The notes under the pieces: generated by a model
What the model was told of the DNA's origin: nothing
The model's database searches: none
What the model saw: the letters and a program-made list of their open reading frames with translations, nothing else
Shown here: positions 54,045 to 64,000 of the stretch, piece by piece
Layout of the letters: each line of letters opens with the position of its first letter
How positions within the stretch are numbered: the stretch's first letter is position 1
Program-made: the position numbers and the translations under genes
NCBI GenBank assembly: GCA_026936335.1
Contig: JAPMXV010000008.1
Location: forward strand, 124,001-188,000
Direction: 5' to 3'
DNA from: Mantamonas sphyraenae
Taxonomy: Eukaryota; CRuMs; Mantamonadidae
DNA: 64,000 nucleotides

Positions 54045-55460
54045 CTACACACGCTTGAACACCACCTCTTGCTCTTCCACAAGGCGCTTGAACGTCCCTT
54101 CCAGTTTCTTCTGCATGCTCTGGTCACAAACAGGCAGATCACTCATGTGGCTGAGCAGCATGACCAGGTCTTCCTGCAGAAAGGGAAACACTCGGCCGAT
54201 GCGCTCGATAAAGGGCAGCAACTCCAGGTAAAAGTCGGTTGGTTGGTTATTGGATGCAATTTGTGCGCCCACACACTGCACAATGGCTCCTGCAGCGTCT
54301 TGGCTTTTGGCCACAGGGAACTTTTGGATGAGGCAGGCACCCAGCTTCAGCGCAAACAGCAGCTGTGCGTCGTCGTCAGTGTCCAACAGCTCACCCATGT
54401 GGTTGAGACAGATGTGCAACGACGGAATGCGGGGTATGGTGATGTCCAGCAAGGCAGGGTCGTAGCCTTGCGCATGTACAAGGAGCAGCAGCGGAGGATT
54501 CTCGACAAACAGCTGGTGCACAAAGTCACACAGAATGACCACGAGCTCGTCCGACTCGCGCTGCGCCAGGCACAGGTCCAGCAGCACATGGACGACAGCA
54601 GCCTGCACACTGGCTGCGTACGACTTGATGCGATCGTTCTGTTCCGTCTGGGCGTGCGTCAACGCAGCAAGTTTGGCATCCAGCTGCTGCTTGCACGCAA
54701 CCATACATGTCTCTACAATGGCCAACACCATGCGCAGTACACTTGGGATGCCAAGCACACGCGTACTGAGCTGCAACACAACCAACGGATCCCTGCTGAG
54801 CTCTGCAAAGTCGCTGGCTTCCAGCTCGCGCTCGTTGTCCCACAGACCACGCAGTGTGGCCAATTGCAGGTCCATGCCCGCCACACTGTGCATCACCTGC
54901 CACACATCGCAGGCCAGGTCCCTCACCTCGCCATCCAAAGCCTCGTGTGCCAGCAACGGCACGATCCCCTCCACAAACGCCTGCTGTCTCACCAACAGTT
55001 GCAGTGGCGTGGCCTTGCGTCGCAGCGACGCCAGCAGCTGCTTGGCAGGCAGGGGCTGGGCCACGGCGTCGGAAAGCACTGTGGTCATTTGTGCTGCGTC
55101 GGGGAGTGTGAAAGCCGAGGACGACGCCGAGGATGACGACGCACGCTGACTATGTGCGTTGCGATACACCAGTTCCGTACGCACGTTGAACAGCCACGGC
55201 ATGGTACCCAGGAGCATGGGCACCAGTTCCCCAGGCAACGACGCATACTGCTCGCGACCCGCGTCGCGCACATGCTGCACCACAGCCTTCAATGGCAGCG
55301 TGTCTGCAAACGTGTACTTGGTGGTGCCCCTCTGGGCCTGTTCGTTGAATCGAAGCATGTACAGCAGAGCCAGCAGCGCGGGCACAAGGGTGGTCTCCCT
55401 GTCCTCCTCCACTGTGTCCTCGCCAGCATCACCGCCCTCCTCCCCTTCCACATCCATCCC

Positions 55461-55495
<35 letters not shown>

Positions 55496-57328
55496 GCTCT
55501 GCTTGGCATTGATGCCTTTGCTGTGTTTGCTTCTCCTCTTGCTGCTTGCATTGCCTTGGAGGCTGAGCAGAAAGGCGGGCAGCTGGTTCAGCAGTGCGTT
55601 CAGATCGTGCTGAGCAATGGGTTGAGCCAACTGGGTGGCTTCGTCGATGTCGAGGGCATCGACGTCGTGGAGGTTGGCAGCATCGACGGTAGCGGCGGCT
55701 GTGGCAGCCGCACGGTCGGCATACTCCAGGACGAGGTCCGGCACAGAGGTGTGCACGGGGTGGCAGCAGGCACGCATCTGTTTCCAGACCCAATCGTGCA
55801 CGGGCACACCGCAGTCGGCAAACACGCCTGCTCGAAGCAGATAGTAGACACAGGGAACCGCCAAGGCGTCGCGACTGTGAGCAGAGAGGTTGGTCACCAC
55901 AGACGCTTGCATGGCCAAGGCAGCCAGACGTTGCTGTGAACACACCTCAAGCACAAAGTAGGTGGCAAATGCGTTGAGGACGCGCATGTCTACGCCAATA
56001 TCCAGACTGAGGGTGTCGCGTATGAGCTGTGCGGCCTCGGACATCTGCTTGGTGTGCAGATGCACACCCAAAAGCATCACCAGCTCGCGACAGGCATCGC
56101 TTTGCATGAGCAGCTCCAATGTGCTCTTCACCAGCGCTGCGTGCTCGTGTCTCACGCTGCTTTCAAGGATGACCACAAAGCAGAGGCCGATCTGTGCACA
56201 GCGCGGCTGGTCCGCACGTTGCGAAACCACAGCCAGACAGGCCTTGACCTCGTCACTTGTCAGCCGCATGCCTGCGTAGCCCACCAGGGCACAGTACAGA
56301 CGCAACACCAGCGCCTGGGTCCCGGCACTCTCAAACAGCTGGCTCAGGAGAGTGCGTCGCAAGGCCTTGCACGCGTCCGTCTCATTGCCCAGCTGCTGCT
56401 TCACCTCCTTCCAAATCCACGGTTCGTGCACACACGCAGTGAGGAATGCAATCGGGTCCTGGGCATGTTCCACCGTGATGTGCAGACACAGATTGGCCAG
56501 CAGCCGTCGGCTGAGTAGCATGTCTCGCAGTTGCAAGGCCAGGCTGTCCGACAGTGTGTACGAAGCCATAAGAAACCAGTGCACGTTGTTGTGCACCATT
56601 TGCGCCGTCGGATCGCCTCGGCTGCGTCGTTCTGCAAGCAGCGTGAGCCCAGTTTCCAGCAGTCGCGGCGCAAGGATCCCCACGTTCAGCAGCAGGCAGT
56701 GCAACAGCGCAGGGCCGTTTTCGATGTGATACAACAGTCGCAGGAGCAGAGTGAGCTGGCCCCGACGGAACGGATGCCTGCACACCAGCACAGGCACAAG
56801 CAACTTCAAACGCCCAATAAATAGCCGCTGCTGCAGCAGCAACGACGAGTAGTAAACACGACGCACATGCTCCTCCTCCAATCCCTCGATCTCTTCCACC
56901 AGCATGTGCATCTGCCTGCCGATGTCCGCGTCTTCAAACTCCTGCACGCGCGCCTCGGCCTTTGCCAATGCGTCCTTGTCGTCCGCGCCAACTCCGGTCC
57001 CGTCGGCGCCAGTTTCCACTTCCATCTGGGACGACGGCGACGATGATGACGACAACGACAATTCGTCCTTGATTTGCACGCCTGGCAGATCCACCTCCAC
57101 CTCGAGAGCCTCCAACACCACGGAAGCGTCCTGCAACCCCATGACGCGGTCCAACACCGTTTCAGGCAGGGTGTCCACACACATGCACAGCACTGGAAGG
57201 TACTGTGCCACGTGCTGGTCACTGGCCCCACTCACGTCGACCTTATCAAACTGACCCGACGCAATCAGGTCGTGTTGCATGGCGACGTGTGTTTGTGGGG
57301 CGACCAGCGCATCGTTGCCTCTGTTCAT
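54045..57328 (-). CDS. INTS2: Integrator complex subunit 2 (frameshift)
   Basis: About 1,094 residues from ATG 57328-57326 (MNRGNDALVAPQTHVAMQHD); human INTS2 is 1,204. Family matches include VLRLYCALVGYAGMRLTSDE, VVTNLSAHSRDALAVPCVYY, DPLVVLQLSTRVLGIPSVLR and, near the C-terminus, LVHAQGYDPALLDITIPRIP followed by SLHICLNHMGELL. INTS2 is a scaffold of Integrator, which cleaves snRNA and other nascent transcripts and attenuates RNA polymerase II. The frame breaks at about 55490-55503, where an AGC run encodes poly-Ser; a two-base skip joins KGINAKQS to the Ser tract and GMDVEGEEG. Its start is 24 bp after the stop of the upstream dehydrogenase gene. Confidence 0.88.
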
Positions 57329-57352
57329 TTGTTGTTGTGTCCCAATGTCCAC

Positions 57353-58291
57353 TCAAAACACGCGTCGAACAACGTCTGCCAGCCACTGGGGTTCCACATC
57401 CATGGCCAGTTTGGCGGATGCCATCCACTCCAACGCACTGGGGATGACGCCGGACAGAAGGGACAGTGTGCCCGTATACGCGGGAATGTACGTTTCACGA
57501 CGCCCTGCAACCACACCGGCAAGGATGCCCTCTGCGCACACATCGACAGGGACGTTCTTTGCACGCGTGGCCTCGGTGGTAACACGGCGAGTGCTGGCCG
57601 TGTCAATCACGCCCAGCAAGCTTGTCTGCACCGCAATGTGCTTCAGCGTCGGTTCAAAGGCCATCTCGATACGAAGCGACTTTGTGTACGAATGGATGGC
57701 TGCCTTGGACGCCGCATACCCGCTTGTGAGCGGTGTGGAGAGGACGCCGGCGGCGCTTCCCACGGTCATCAAGCGGCCCTGTGGCGATTTGGCAAGCAGA
57801 TCCAGCGCACGCAGCGCCAGGCGCACGTAGCCAACGTAGTTGACGCGCATCATTGTGTCAAACTTGGCCACCACCTCTTCGGTGTCCATTTGCAGGTGCT
57901 TTCCTGTGAACGGAATCACGTGGTTGAGCACCAGCACGTCCAAACCACCAAAGTGCTCCTTCGTCTGTGCCAGTGTGTTTTCCACGCCTTCTTTGGTGCC
58001 CAGGTCAGCCACCACAGCCACAGCTTTGGTTTTGCTGTTCAGGGCCTGTGTCTCCTTGGCAACGGCCTCCAGCGCCTCTTTGGAACGAGCCACAAGCACC
58101 ACGTTCATGCCACGCTTGCCCGCCGCAAGGGCCAGTGACTTGCCGATGCCCTTGGATGCCCCTGTGATGAGGATGGTCTTTCCGGCGAGAAAGGCGTTTG
58201 TTTGCGCTTCCGTCGGCGTGTCGTCCAGCACCACCATGGTCATCATCGTCAGGCCACTGGCAAGGAGCAGAAAAAGCAAGCATCCGTTCAT
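57353..58291 (-). CDS. Membrane short-chain dehydrogenase (11beta-HSD1/DHRS7-like)
   Basis: 312 residues from ATG 58291-58289. An N-terminal signal anchor (MNGCLLFLLLASGLTMMTMV) is followed by the Rossmann fold. NAD(P) motif TGASKGIG, with ARS after the second strand (VVLVARSKEA) favouring NADPH. The LVLNH strand carries the structural Asn, the catalytic Ser lies in MTVGSAAGVLST, and Tyr/Lys in GYAASKAAIHSY. Membrane-anchored, ER-lumenal 11beta-hydroxysteroid dehydrogenase 1-type enzymes have this plan, reducing ketosteroids or other carbonyls. The substrate cannot be told. An upstream in-frame ATG exists in the longer frame but would put residues before the anchor. It is divergent from the ACOT gene by 73 bp. 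Confidence 0.88.
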   Translation of the reverse strand: MNGCLLFLLLASGLTMMTMVVLDDTPTEAQTNAFLAGKTILITGASKGIGKSLALAAGKRGMNVVLVARSKEALEAVAKETQALNSKTKAVAVVADLGTKEGVENTLAQTKEHFGGLDVLVLNHVIPFTGKHLQMDTEEVVAKFDTMMRVNYVGYVRLALRALDLLAKSPQGRLMTVGSAAGVLSTPLTSGYAASKAAIHSYTKSLRIEMAFEPTLKHIAVQTSLLGVIDTASTRRVTTEATRAKNVPVDVCAEGILAGVVAGRRETYIPAYTGTLSLLSGVIPSALEWMASAKLAMDVEPQWLADVVRRVF

Positions 58292-58364
58292 GATTGGAAA
58301 CCTTGGCCAACGGACTGGAATGAATGCTTGGTCGTGTGAGTGCGCAGCGGTCGCGCACGCAACC
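58292..58364. promoter_or_regulatory. Bidirectional promoter, SDR / ACOT
   Basis: A 73-bp spacer between divergent starts with CTTGGCCAACGGAC (CCAAC element). Confidence 0.45.
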
Positions 58365-60920
58365 ATGTCCAGCAACCCACGGGAACGCACACAGGCTCAG
58401 GCTCTGAAAAGGTCAGAAGGAGGCTTGCCACGGTCGCAGTCCACCTCCTTCTCCATTCTCAAGTCTGCACTGGAGCCACAGTCGCCTCCGAAGAAGCAGG
58501 TGAGCACGGCGTCGTCGTCGTCGTCGTCCTCCTCCTCCTCCAGGACAACCGCTGTGCTTGGTTCTTCGGAAAACGAGTCCCCATTCAAACCCAATGCGTC
58601 GTACATCGACGTGGATCCCAAGCTGATGGCCCAGTCGCCGGTCAAGCCGCAGGTGGAGGCGCTCAAGTCAACGCCGAGCATGGCAAAGACAAGCAAAGAC
58701 TCGGCCACAGAAATGACCGAGCTGGTGCTACCCACACACGCCAATCCACGAGGCACCGTCTTTGCCGGCGTCGTCCTCTCCTGGATGGACGTGTGCGCGG
58801 GCTTGGTTTCCAAGCGACACGCGCAAACCACCACCGTCACCGTCTCCATGGACGACCTTACCTTTCTCAGCACGGCAGTGGTAGGTGTGACAAACGGGTG
58901 TGGGTGTGTGGGGGTGTGTGTCCTGCTCTTGTGGAGTGCCCCTTGCCGGATATTTGGCTCGCTGACACTGTGGCAACCACTCACCTTCCGACAGGTGGGC
59001 GAGATTTGCACCGTGCGCGGCCGCATGACACGTGCGTTCCGCACGAGCATGGAGATCATGGTGACCATGCATGCTATGAACCCATACACTGGCCAGGAGC
59101 GTCTGTGCTGCTCCGTTTACTTTGTGTTTGTGGCCATCAATCCGGACGGGGAGACGCAGAGGGTGCCCGCGTTCACGCCCGTGTCCAGCACGGAACAGGA
59201 GTACCACGAGAGTGCACAGGTGCGTCGTTCTCTGCGTGTCAAAGAAGTGGGTGCCATTCGAAAGCAGCGCCAGCTGAAGCAGGCCCGTGGGGAGCTGCAC
59301 GGCAGCACCGACGACGTCGACGGCGCCACGCTCTCTGACGGCTGCGAAATGACAGAACTCGTGTTGCCCATCCACGCAAACACTCTGGGGGTCACGTTTG
59401 GAGGCCAGATCATGGCGTGGATGAGCACCTGTGCATACATGGCGGCCACCAAACATGCGCGTGCTCTCGTCGTCGCCCGGACCGTGGACAGTGTCCACTT
59501 TCTCAAGCCCACCTATGTTGGCGAAGCCATTTCGGTCAAGGCACACGTCAACAGGACGTTTGAACACGTACTGGAGGTGGGAGTGCGCGTCGAAGCAGAA
59601 AACCTGTTTTCCGGCGACCGCCGATACTGCAATCGTGCCTACTTCACCTTTTCTGCCTTTGACGAACACGACCGACCGCTGTCGGTGGCACCTGTGGAGA
59701 CGCTGACGTCCGCGGAGGAGCTGTGGTATGAAAACGCGGCGACGCGGCGGCACATCCGCATGGACAAGCGGGCACTGGCCAACAAGAGCATCTTTTACCA
59801 GAGCAAAGAATCGCTGCTGGAGGCATACGCATGGCGGCAGAGCATGGTGGAGGTGGCGTGCAAGGAGGAGGAGGAGCGTGAAGGCAGGCAGGTGGACATC
59901 TGGGTGCGGGCAGACGAATTGTACGTCAAGTGCCATCTGAGCATCCGAGGCTTGCAGGCAGACACGGCAGCCGAGTATGTGAAGGATGCGTCCAACAGGC
60001 GCTTCTGGGACACAAGTCTGCAGCACTGCGAAGAGGTGGAGCGCATCGACAGGGACATTGCCGTGTACCACCTTGTTTTCACGCAGAGTGTGGATCAGGC
60101 AGACAGTGAGGCAAACGAGGATGCCGCAGATGGCGAGGAGGCCGAGGCGCGGCTGTTTGACGCCTGCCAGCTGCGCACGGTACACAACGTCGAACTGCGC
60201 CACTATTTATTCTACGACGAGGAGGGGAACGTGAAGCGACGCGAATTGCCATCGGGAAGCACCCCATCGTCGCGTCGTGGGTCGATGTACGCATCGCTCA
60301 CAGCCGTGGAGGAGGACGATTTCGAGCTGGAGGCGCCTGCGGAAGAAAAACGGGCGTCTCAAGCGGGACTGGTGACGTCACCCAAGGCTATCAATGCCAT
60401 GGGTGTGTTCCAGAAGGGTTTGGAGGCGGCAGCGGCGGCAGAAGAGCAGGGAGAAGATTCTGACGAGAGCGAGCCGGAGGTTGTGAACGATGTGGAGGAG
60501 GAGGAGGAGGAGGAGGAGGAGACCGATGGCGAGGGAACCATGGGTACAGAGCGACCGGTGGCATACATTGTGTCGTCTCAGTCGCTGGTGCATCCGTCAT
60601 ACCCGCCGGTGGCGGAGTACACGCGCATCAGCTCGCAACCAAGCGGGTTTGTGGTGGAGCCGATCTATGATAGGGGACAAAAGCATGTGTTGGGCACGCG
60701 AGTGACATGGGTGTCACAGATGGACAGCAAGGAGCGGTCGTCCAGCAGCTTTGACTTGCTGGGCAGCGCCGATTCGTGGGTGCACAGCACGGCGTCGTAC
60801 AGCGCAGATCCGTTGGCCGATTCCATGGCTGGGCTGCGACAGGTGATTTCAAAGCTGAGGGACAATCTGAGTGAGCTTGTGGAGGGGGAGGAGGTGGAGA
60901 GCAGCCCGGAGCTGAGATGA
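58365..60920 (+). CDS. ACOT11/12-like acyl-CoA thioesterase with START domain
   Basis: Exons 58365-58880 and 58995-60920 (intron GTAGGT...ACAG); 813 residues (human ACOT11 ~600). After a Ser/Pro-rich N-terminus, hotdog domain 1 has MTELVLPTHANPRGTVFAGV and domain 2 has MTELVLPIHANTLGVTFGGQ, each with the HANxxGxxFxG active-site loop and partner helix (LSWMDVCAG, MAWMSTCAY). The C-terminal third has START-type features (AEYVKDASNRRFWDTSLQHC, IAVYHLVFTQSV, TRVTWVSQMDSKE). The START domain is split by a ~100-residue acidic insert including an EEEEEEEEE run. Such enzymes hydrolyse acetyl- or long-chain acyl-CoA, with lipid sensing by START. GET3 follows 42 bp downstream on the same strand. Confidence 0.88.
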   Translation: MSSNPRERTQAQALKRSEGGLPRSQSTSFSILKSALEPQSPPKKQVSTASSSSSSSSSSRTTAVLGSSENESPFKPNASYIDVDPKLMAQSPVKPQVEALKSTPSMAKTSKDSATEMTELVLPTHANPRGTVFAGVVLSWMDVCAGLVSKRHAQTTTVTVSMDDLTFLSTAVVGVTNGCGCVGVCVLLLWSAPCRIFGSLTLWQPLTFRQVGEICTVRGRMTRAFRTSMEIMVTMHAMNPYTGQERLCCSVYFVFVAINPDGETQRVPAFTPVSSTEQEYHESAQVRRSLRVKEVGAIRKQRQLKQARGELHGSTDDVDGATLSDGCEMTELVLPIHANTLGVTFGGQIMAWMSTCAYMAATKHARALVVARTVDSVHFLKPTYVGEAISVKAHVNRTFEHVLEVGVRVEAENLFSGDRRYCNRAYFTFSAFDEHDRPLSVAPVETLTSAEELWYENAATRRHIRMDKRALANKSIFYQSKESLLEAYAWRQSMVEVACKEEEEREGRQVDIWVRADELYVKCHLSIRGLQADTAAEYVKDASNRRFWDTSLQHCEEVERIDRDIAVYHLVFTQSVDQADSEANEDAADGEEAEARLFDACQLRTVHNVELRHYLFYDEEGNVKRRELPSGSTPSSRRGSMYASLTAVEEDDFELEAPAEEKRASQAGLVTSPKAINAMGVFQKGLEAAAAAEEQGEDSDESEPEVVNDVEEEEEEEEETDGEGTMGTERPVAYIVSSQSLVHPSYPPVAEYTRISSQPSGFVVEPIYDRGQKHVLGTRVTWVSQMDSKERSSSSFDLLGSADSWVHSTASYSADPLADSMAGLRQVISKLRDNLSELVEGEEVESSPELR

Positions 60921-60962
60921 AAACCTGTCGTGGGACCCGCGACCACAACAAACCAATTCAGC

Positions 60963-62270
60963 ATGTCATCCGAAGAGATTGACTTTGAGAACCTGGCACC
61001 CACGCTGGAGAACATCATTGAGCAGGAATCGCTCAAGTGGATCTTCTTGGGTGGCAAGGGAGGAGTGGGCAAAACCACCTGCTCGTGCTCTCTGGCGTTG
61101 CAGCTGGCCAAGGTGCGCGAGACAGTGTTGCTGGTGAGCACAGACCCGGCGCACAACCTTTCCGACGCGTTTGGTCAACAGTTTAGCAGCGAGCCGACAC
61201 TGGTGGAGGGCACAAGCAACCTTTTCGCGCTGGTAAGTGGAAGGGCCTACCACGTCGGGAGGGCTGGGAGAACGATGTGTGCACAAGAGCTGACCGCGCG
61301 TCGGGGCCAACGGGCAATCGCAGGAGGTGGATCCATCGTCGAACCTGAATGATGTCGAGTTCCGCAAGGAGGGGATGGGCGGCGTCATTGGCGACTTGGT
61401 GTCGTCGATGCCAGGCATTGACGAGACCATGTCCTTTGTGGAGATGATGCGGTGAGTTGGCATGGTGCTGGGAAGGGTGTGGGAACGCGTGTGAGATGCA
61501 TGGTGGCCTATGCACGGAATGGGCGACGGCGTGCGGACGTGGCAGAATTGCGCAAGGCCAACGCTCTCACGGAAGGGCGGAAAGAGGCACGGGACACAGA
61601 CTGACACCAAGGGACACTGTGGACACACAGGTTTGTGGAGGAAATGGAGTACTCTGTGATTGTGTTTGACACAGCACCCACAGGACACACGTTGAGGCTG
61701 CTTTCGTTCCCAAACACCATGGAGAACAGCCTGAACAAAGCGATGGACGTCAAGTCGATGTTTTCGGGCATTTTTGCCCAGTTTTCCAACATGTTGATGG
61801 CCGACGGGGACTCGCAAGAGTCGATGGCAGGCAAGCTGGACATGACCAAGCAGATGATCGAGCGGGTGGGCATGCAGTTCAAGAACGCGGATTTGACGAC
61901 CTTTGTGTGTGTGTGCATCCCAGAGTTTCTGTCGCTGTATGAAACGGAGCGACTGATCCAGGAACTGTTCAAGTATGGCATCGACACACACAATATCGTG
62001 GTGAACCAGGTTGTGCCGAACGAGCGAGGCAGCGAGTGCACCACATGCCGGGCACGCGTGCGCATCCAAAGCAAGTACATCGGCGACATCGAGGAGCTGT
62101 ACGAGGACTTTCACGTCGTGCAGCTGCCTCTGTTGCCGTATGAGGTGCGGGGCGTAGAGGCCATCGGTGCGTTCTCCGGCCGGCTGCTGGGCCAGGTGGA
62201 CGCTGAAAAGGACCGATTGTTGGCCAAAAAGGGGGAGGAGGAAGATTCGTCAAGTCAGGGTGTGGAGTGA
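60963..62270 (+). CDS. GET3: GET3/ASNA1 tail-anchored protein targeting ATPase
   Basis: Exons 60963-61232, 61324-61451 and 61631-62270; 345 residues. The deviant P-loop [15 protein letters not shown], switch [17 protein letters not shown], switch [15 protein letters not shown] and the zinc CxxC ([11 protein letters not shown]) are all intact. The hydrophobic-groove helix is Met-rich ([17 protein letters not shown]), as needed for binding tail anchors. GET3 delivers tail-anchored proteins to the ER. Two such proteins seem to be encoded in this window (the LRR protein and the ACBD protein), an incidental link. The exon 2 acceptor is CAG at 61321-61323. Confidence 0.95.
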
Positions 62271-62353
62271 TGGGGTGCGAGAGATGAGGGAAGATGGGTC
62301 ATCGCGCGCCTGGAGAAACAACAAAACCACCCGCAAACAGGCGTTCCCATCGC

Positions 62354-64000
62354 ATGTCGGCCACAAAACGAAAGGGCACACGTAAAGTGCAAACGGGCTC
62401 GCATGGGCATGGGGCAACGACGTCGTCGACGTCGACATCGTTGTCGTCGTCGACTGCTGGCGGAACGATGACACGATCGAGTTCACACGGCGGCAGTGGA
62501 CCCGGACAAGGTGCCATGTTGCCCGAGTTTGTGGAAGCAGACGTGACCAAGATGTTTGGCAACAGCAAGAATGTGTACGAAGATGCAAACGCGGTGTGGC
62601 CGGAGGGGCTGGCAGATGCAACGGCAAGGCAAGTGAGAGCCAACGTACTGCTGCAGGAGTGGCAAAGTGCGTTTGCCACGCGACTTCACGAGTGGATTGG
62701 CGAGTGGGAAGCGGAGTACGGTGAGGCGCTGGAGGCGTGGCAGGAGAACTCGGGCATGCCAGGCCCGCCGGTGGAGTTGCCTGCGGATTTGGTCGACGGC
62801 CCCTACGTGGTGGACGCAAGCACAGTGGACGCAGGCACGCCGTGTGTGGTGTCGCCCTGGAGTGGCAGTGGAGCGGAAGGGGCGCTGGCGCTGGTGGATC
62901 AGGCGCGAGCAAAGAGCGTGGCGTCGAGCACGCGCAGGCTGCGACCCGGTTCGGCGGCAAGCAACACTCTTACGCCTTTGGGCGGCACTGGCACGGGCAA
63001 GAAAGGCCGAGGCCGCGAGCAGAACACATCCATGTACGCATCGCTGATGAACGGATCCCCTGCAGAGATGTATGTGGCGCAGATGCTTCAGGTGCAGAGT
63101 GCAGGTGCGTTTCGGGAGGACGATGCGACGTTCCTTCGTCTCAACGGGCGCCGTGGACACCTAGCCACAGGCATGGACAGCACAGGAACAGGCGCAAACG
63201 AAGATGCAGTGACAGAAAAAGAGGGGGATGTGGCGGAGGAGGACGACAAAGGGGCACAAGGGCAGCAGGAGGGCGACAAAGACGCAACGGTCACTGGCAA
63301 AGACGATGCGTCGACGACAACGACGGCGAAAACCACGCTGCGCGCACTGCTGAGTGCGCTGGAACACGTACAAAACACAGGACTGGGACTTGCACAGGGC
63401 CACTACCTGTGGGAGAACATCTATCCACAGGATAAGGAGACAGGAGTGCCTACGTACAACGCTCAGGGCAAGTATGCGGTGCGGTTGTTTGCGCACGGAG
63501 CGTGGCGCTACGTGCTGGTGGACGACCGGGTGCCTGTTGACGTGGACGGCGTGCCTTTGGTCGTGTTCTCACGCGAGGTGACCGAACTGTGGCCGATTCT
63601 GCTGAGCAAGGCGTTGTTGAAGATGGTGGGCGGCGCGGTGTCGAGTGCGGAGCAGCACGTGCTGGTGCACATGCTCACGGGATGGAGCCCCAGAGTGGAC
63701 ACAGTGTCGTTTGCCAACAGCTGGGCCATGCTGGGTGGCGTGTTTGGCCAGGCAGAGGGCAAGCGGCTGGTTGAAGGAGGTGAGCTACGCACGTGCATCG
63801 ACGCTGTGCAGCAGGCACGCCTTCACGTCATCCAGGAACAAATGGACCGCACTGTGTCGAGCATGTCGGAGCATGTGGGCACGACGACGACGGCAGGAGG
63901 TGCGTCGTCGTCGGGAGCAGCGGCGGCGCGCAGCAAGTCGCGTGCCAAGTCGCGAGCGAGCAGCCGTGTGTCCACACTCAGCACGGCAAACGTGCTGAAC
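62354..64000 (+). CDS. ADGB: Androglobin N-terminal part (3' partial)
   Basis: The frame from ATG 62354 (MSATKRKGTRKVQTGSHGHG) stays open to the last base, giving 549 residues; the gene continues to the right. After a Ser/Thr-rich start, LPEFVEADVTKMFG matches the WPEWSEADI element of animal androglobin. The calpain-like domain includes YLWENIYPQDKETGVPTYNA, GKYAVRLFAHGAWRYVLVDD, ELWPILLSKALLKMVGG and VLVHMLTGWSPRV. The globin and IQ motif lie beyond the window. Androglobin is a chimeric calpain-like/globin protein linked to cilia and sperm development. Disordered Ser/Thr/Gly/Asp inserts make this version long. Whether the calpain Cys is kept cannot be judged with certainty. Confidence 0.85.
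   Translation, partial: MSATKRKGTRKVQTGSHGHGATTSSTSTSLSSSTAGGTMTRSSSHGGSGPGQGAMLPEFVEADVTKMFGNSKNVYEDANAVWPEGLADATARQVRANVLLQEWQSAFATRLHEWIGEWEAEYGEALEAWQENSGMPGPPVELPADLVDGPYVVDASTVDAGTPCVVSPWSGSGAEGALALVDQARAKSVASSTRRLRPGSAASNTLTPLGGTGTGKKGRGREQNTSMYASLMNGSPAEMYVAQMLQVQSAGAFREDDATFLRLNGRRGHLATGMDSTGTGANEDAVTEKEGDVAEEDDKGAQGQQEGDKDATVTGKDDASTTTTAKTTLRALLSALEHVQNTGLGLAQGHYLWENIYPQDKETGVPTYNAQGKYAVRLFAHGAWRYVLVDDRVPVDVDGVPLVVFSREVTELWPILLSKALLKMVGGAVSSAEQHVLVHMLTGWSPRVDTVSFANSWAMLGGVFGQAEGKRLVEGGELRTCIDAVQQARLHVIQEQMDRTVSSMSEHVGTTTTAGGASSSGAAAARSKSRAKSRASSRVSTLSTANVLN

Overview
This is a gene-dense, GC-rich window from the nuclear genome of a unicellular eukaryote. Genes carry short GT-AG introns (most 45-200 nt, the largest about 730 nt) and use the standard code. 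An axonemal inner-arm dynein intermediate chain (48307-51780) and an androglobin start (62354-end), both cilium-associated families, say the cell is flagellated. SDF2, Rab32, VPS8, MFSD1, TMEM161, INTS2, SNF5 and a cadherin-like/EGF/REJ/GPS receptor suggest a free-living heterotrophic flagellate of animal-relative type. A species cannot be named from the sequence.

Layout. Twenty-nine protein genes are supported; two run off the window ends. 1-11755: nine strictly alternating genes (LRR tail-anchored protein, SDF2, SPFH protein, lamin-tail protein, pseudouridine synthase, SGNH-like protein, RBMX2, Rab32, acyl-CoA-binding protein). 11756-12722: the only large gene-free stretch. 12723-25856: one giant surface adhesin of about 4,375 residues. 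26009-37774: two near-identical RPS6 genes flanking MFSD1, VPS8 and SNF5. 37984-48243: UBL-UAS-UBX protein, PTB/PH-like protein, glutaredoxin 5, CAP protein, KIN17, HINT and TMEM161. 48307-64000: dynein intermediate chain, GLG1-like membrane protein, INTS2, a short-chain dehydrogenase, ACOT11/12-like thioesterase, GET3 and androglobin.

Architecture. Nine divergent pairs have start codons only about 20-150 bp apart, convergent stops are often 14-70 bp apart, and some same-strand neighbours are 24-42 bp apart. A CCAAC/GTTGG pentamer lies in eight of nine divergent spacers. No operon logic is apparent; functions are mixed housekeeping, membrane traffic (Rab32, VPS8, SDF2, GET3), RNA processing (RBMX2, INTS2, KIN17, RluA) and cilium.

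Caveats. Nine genes need eleven 1-2 nt frame corrections to read through. One is proven against an internal repeat copy; most are probably assembly errors, but they could be real lesions. Exon boundaries were read by eye from GT/AG sites and family homology, so ends may be off by a base or by an alternative site.
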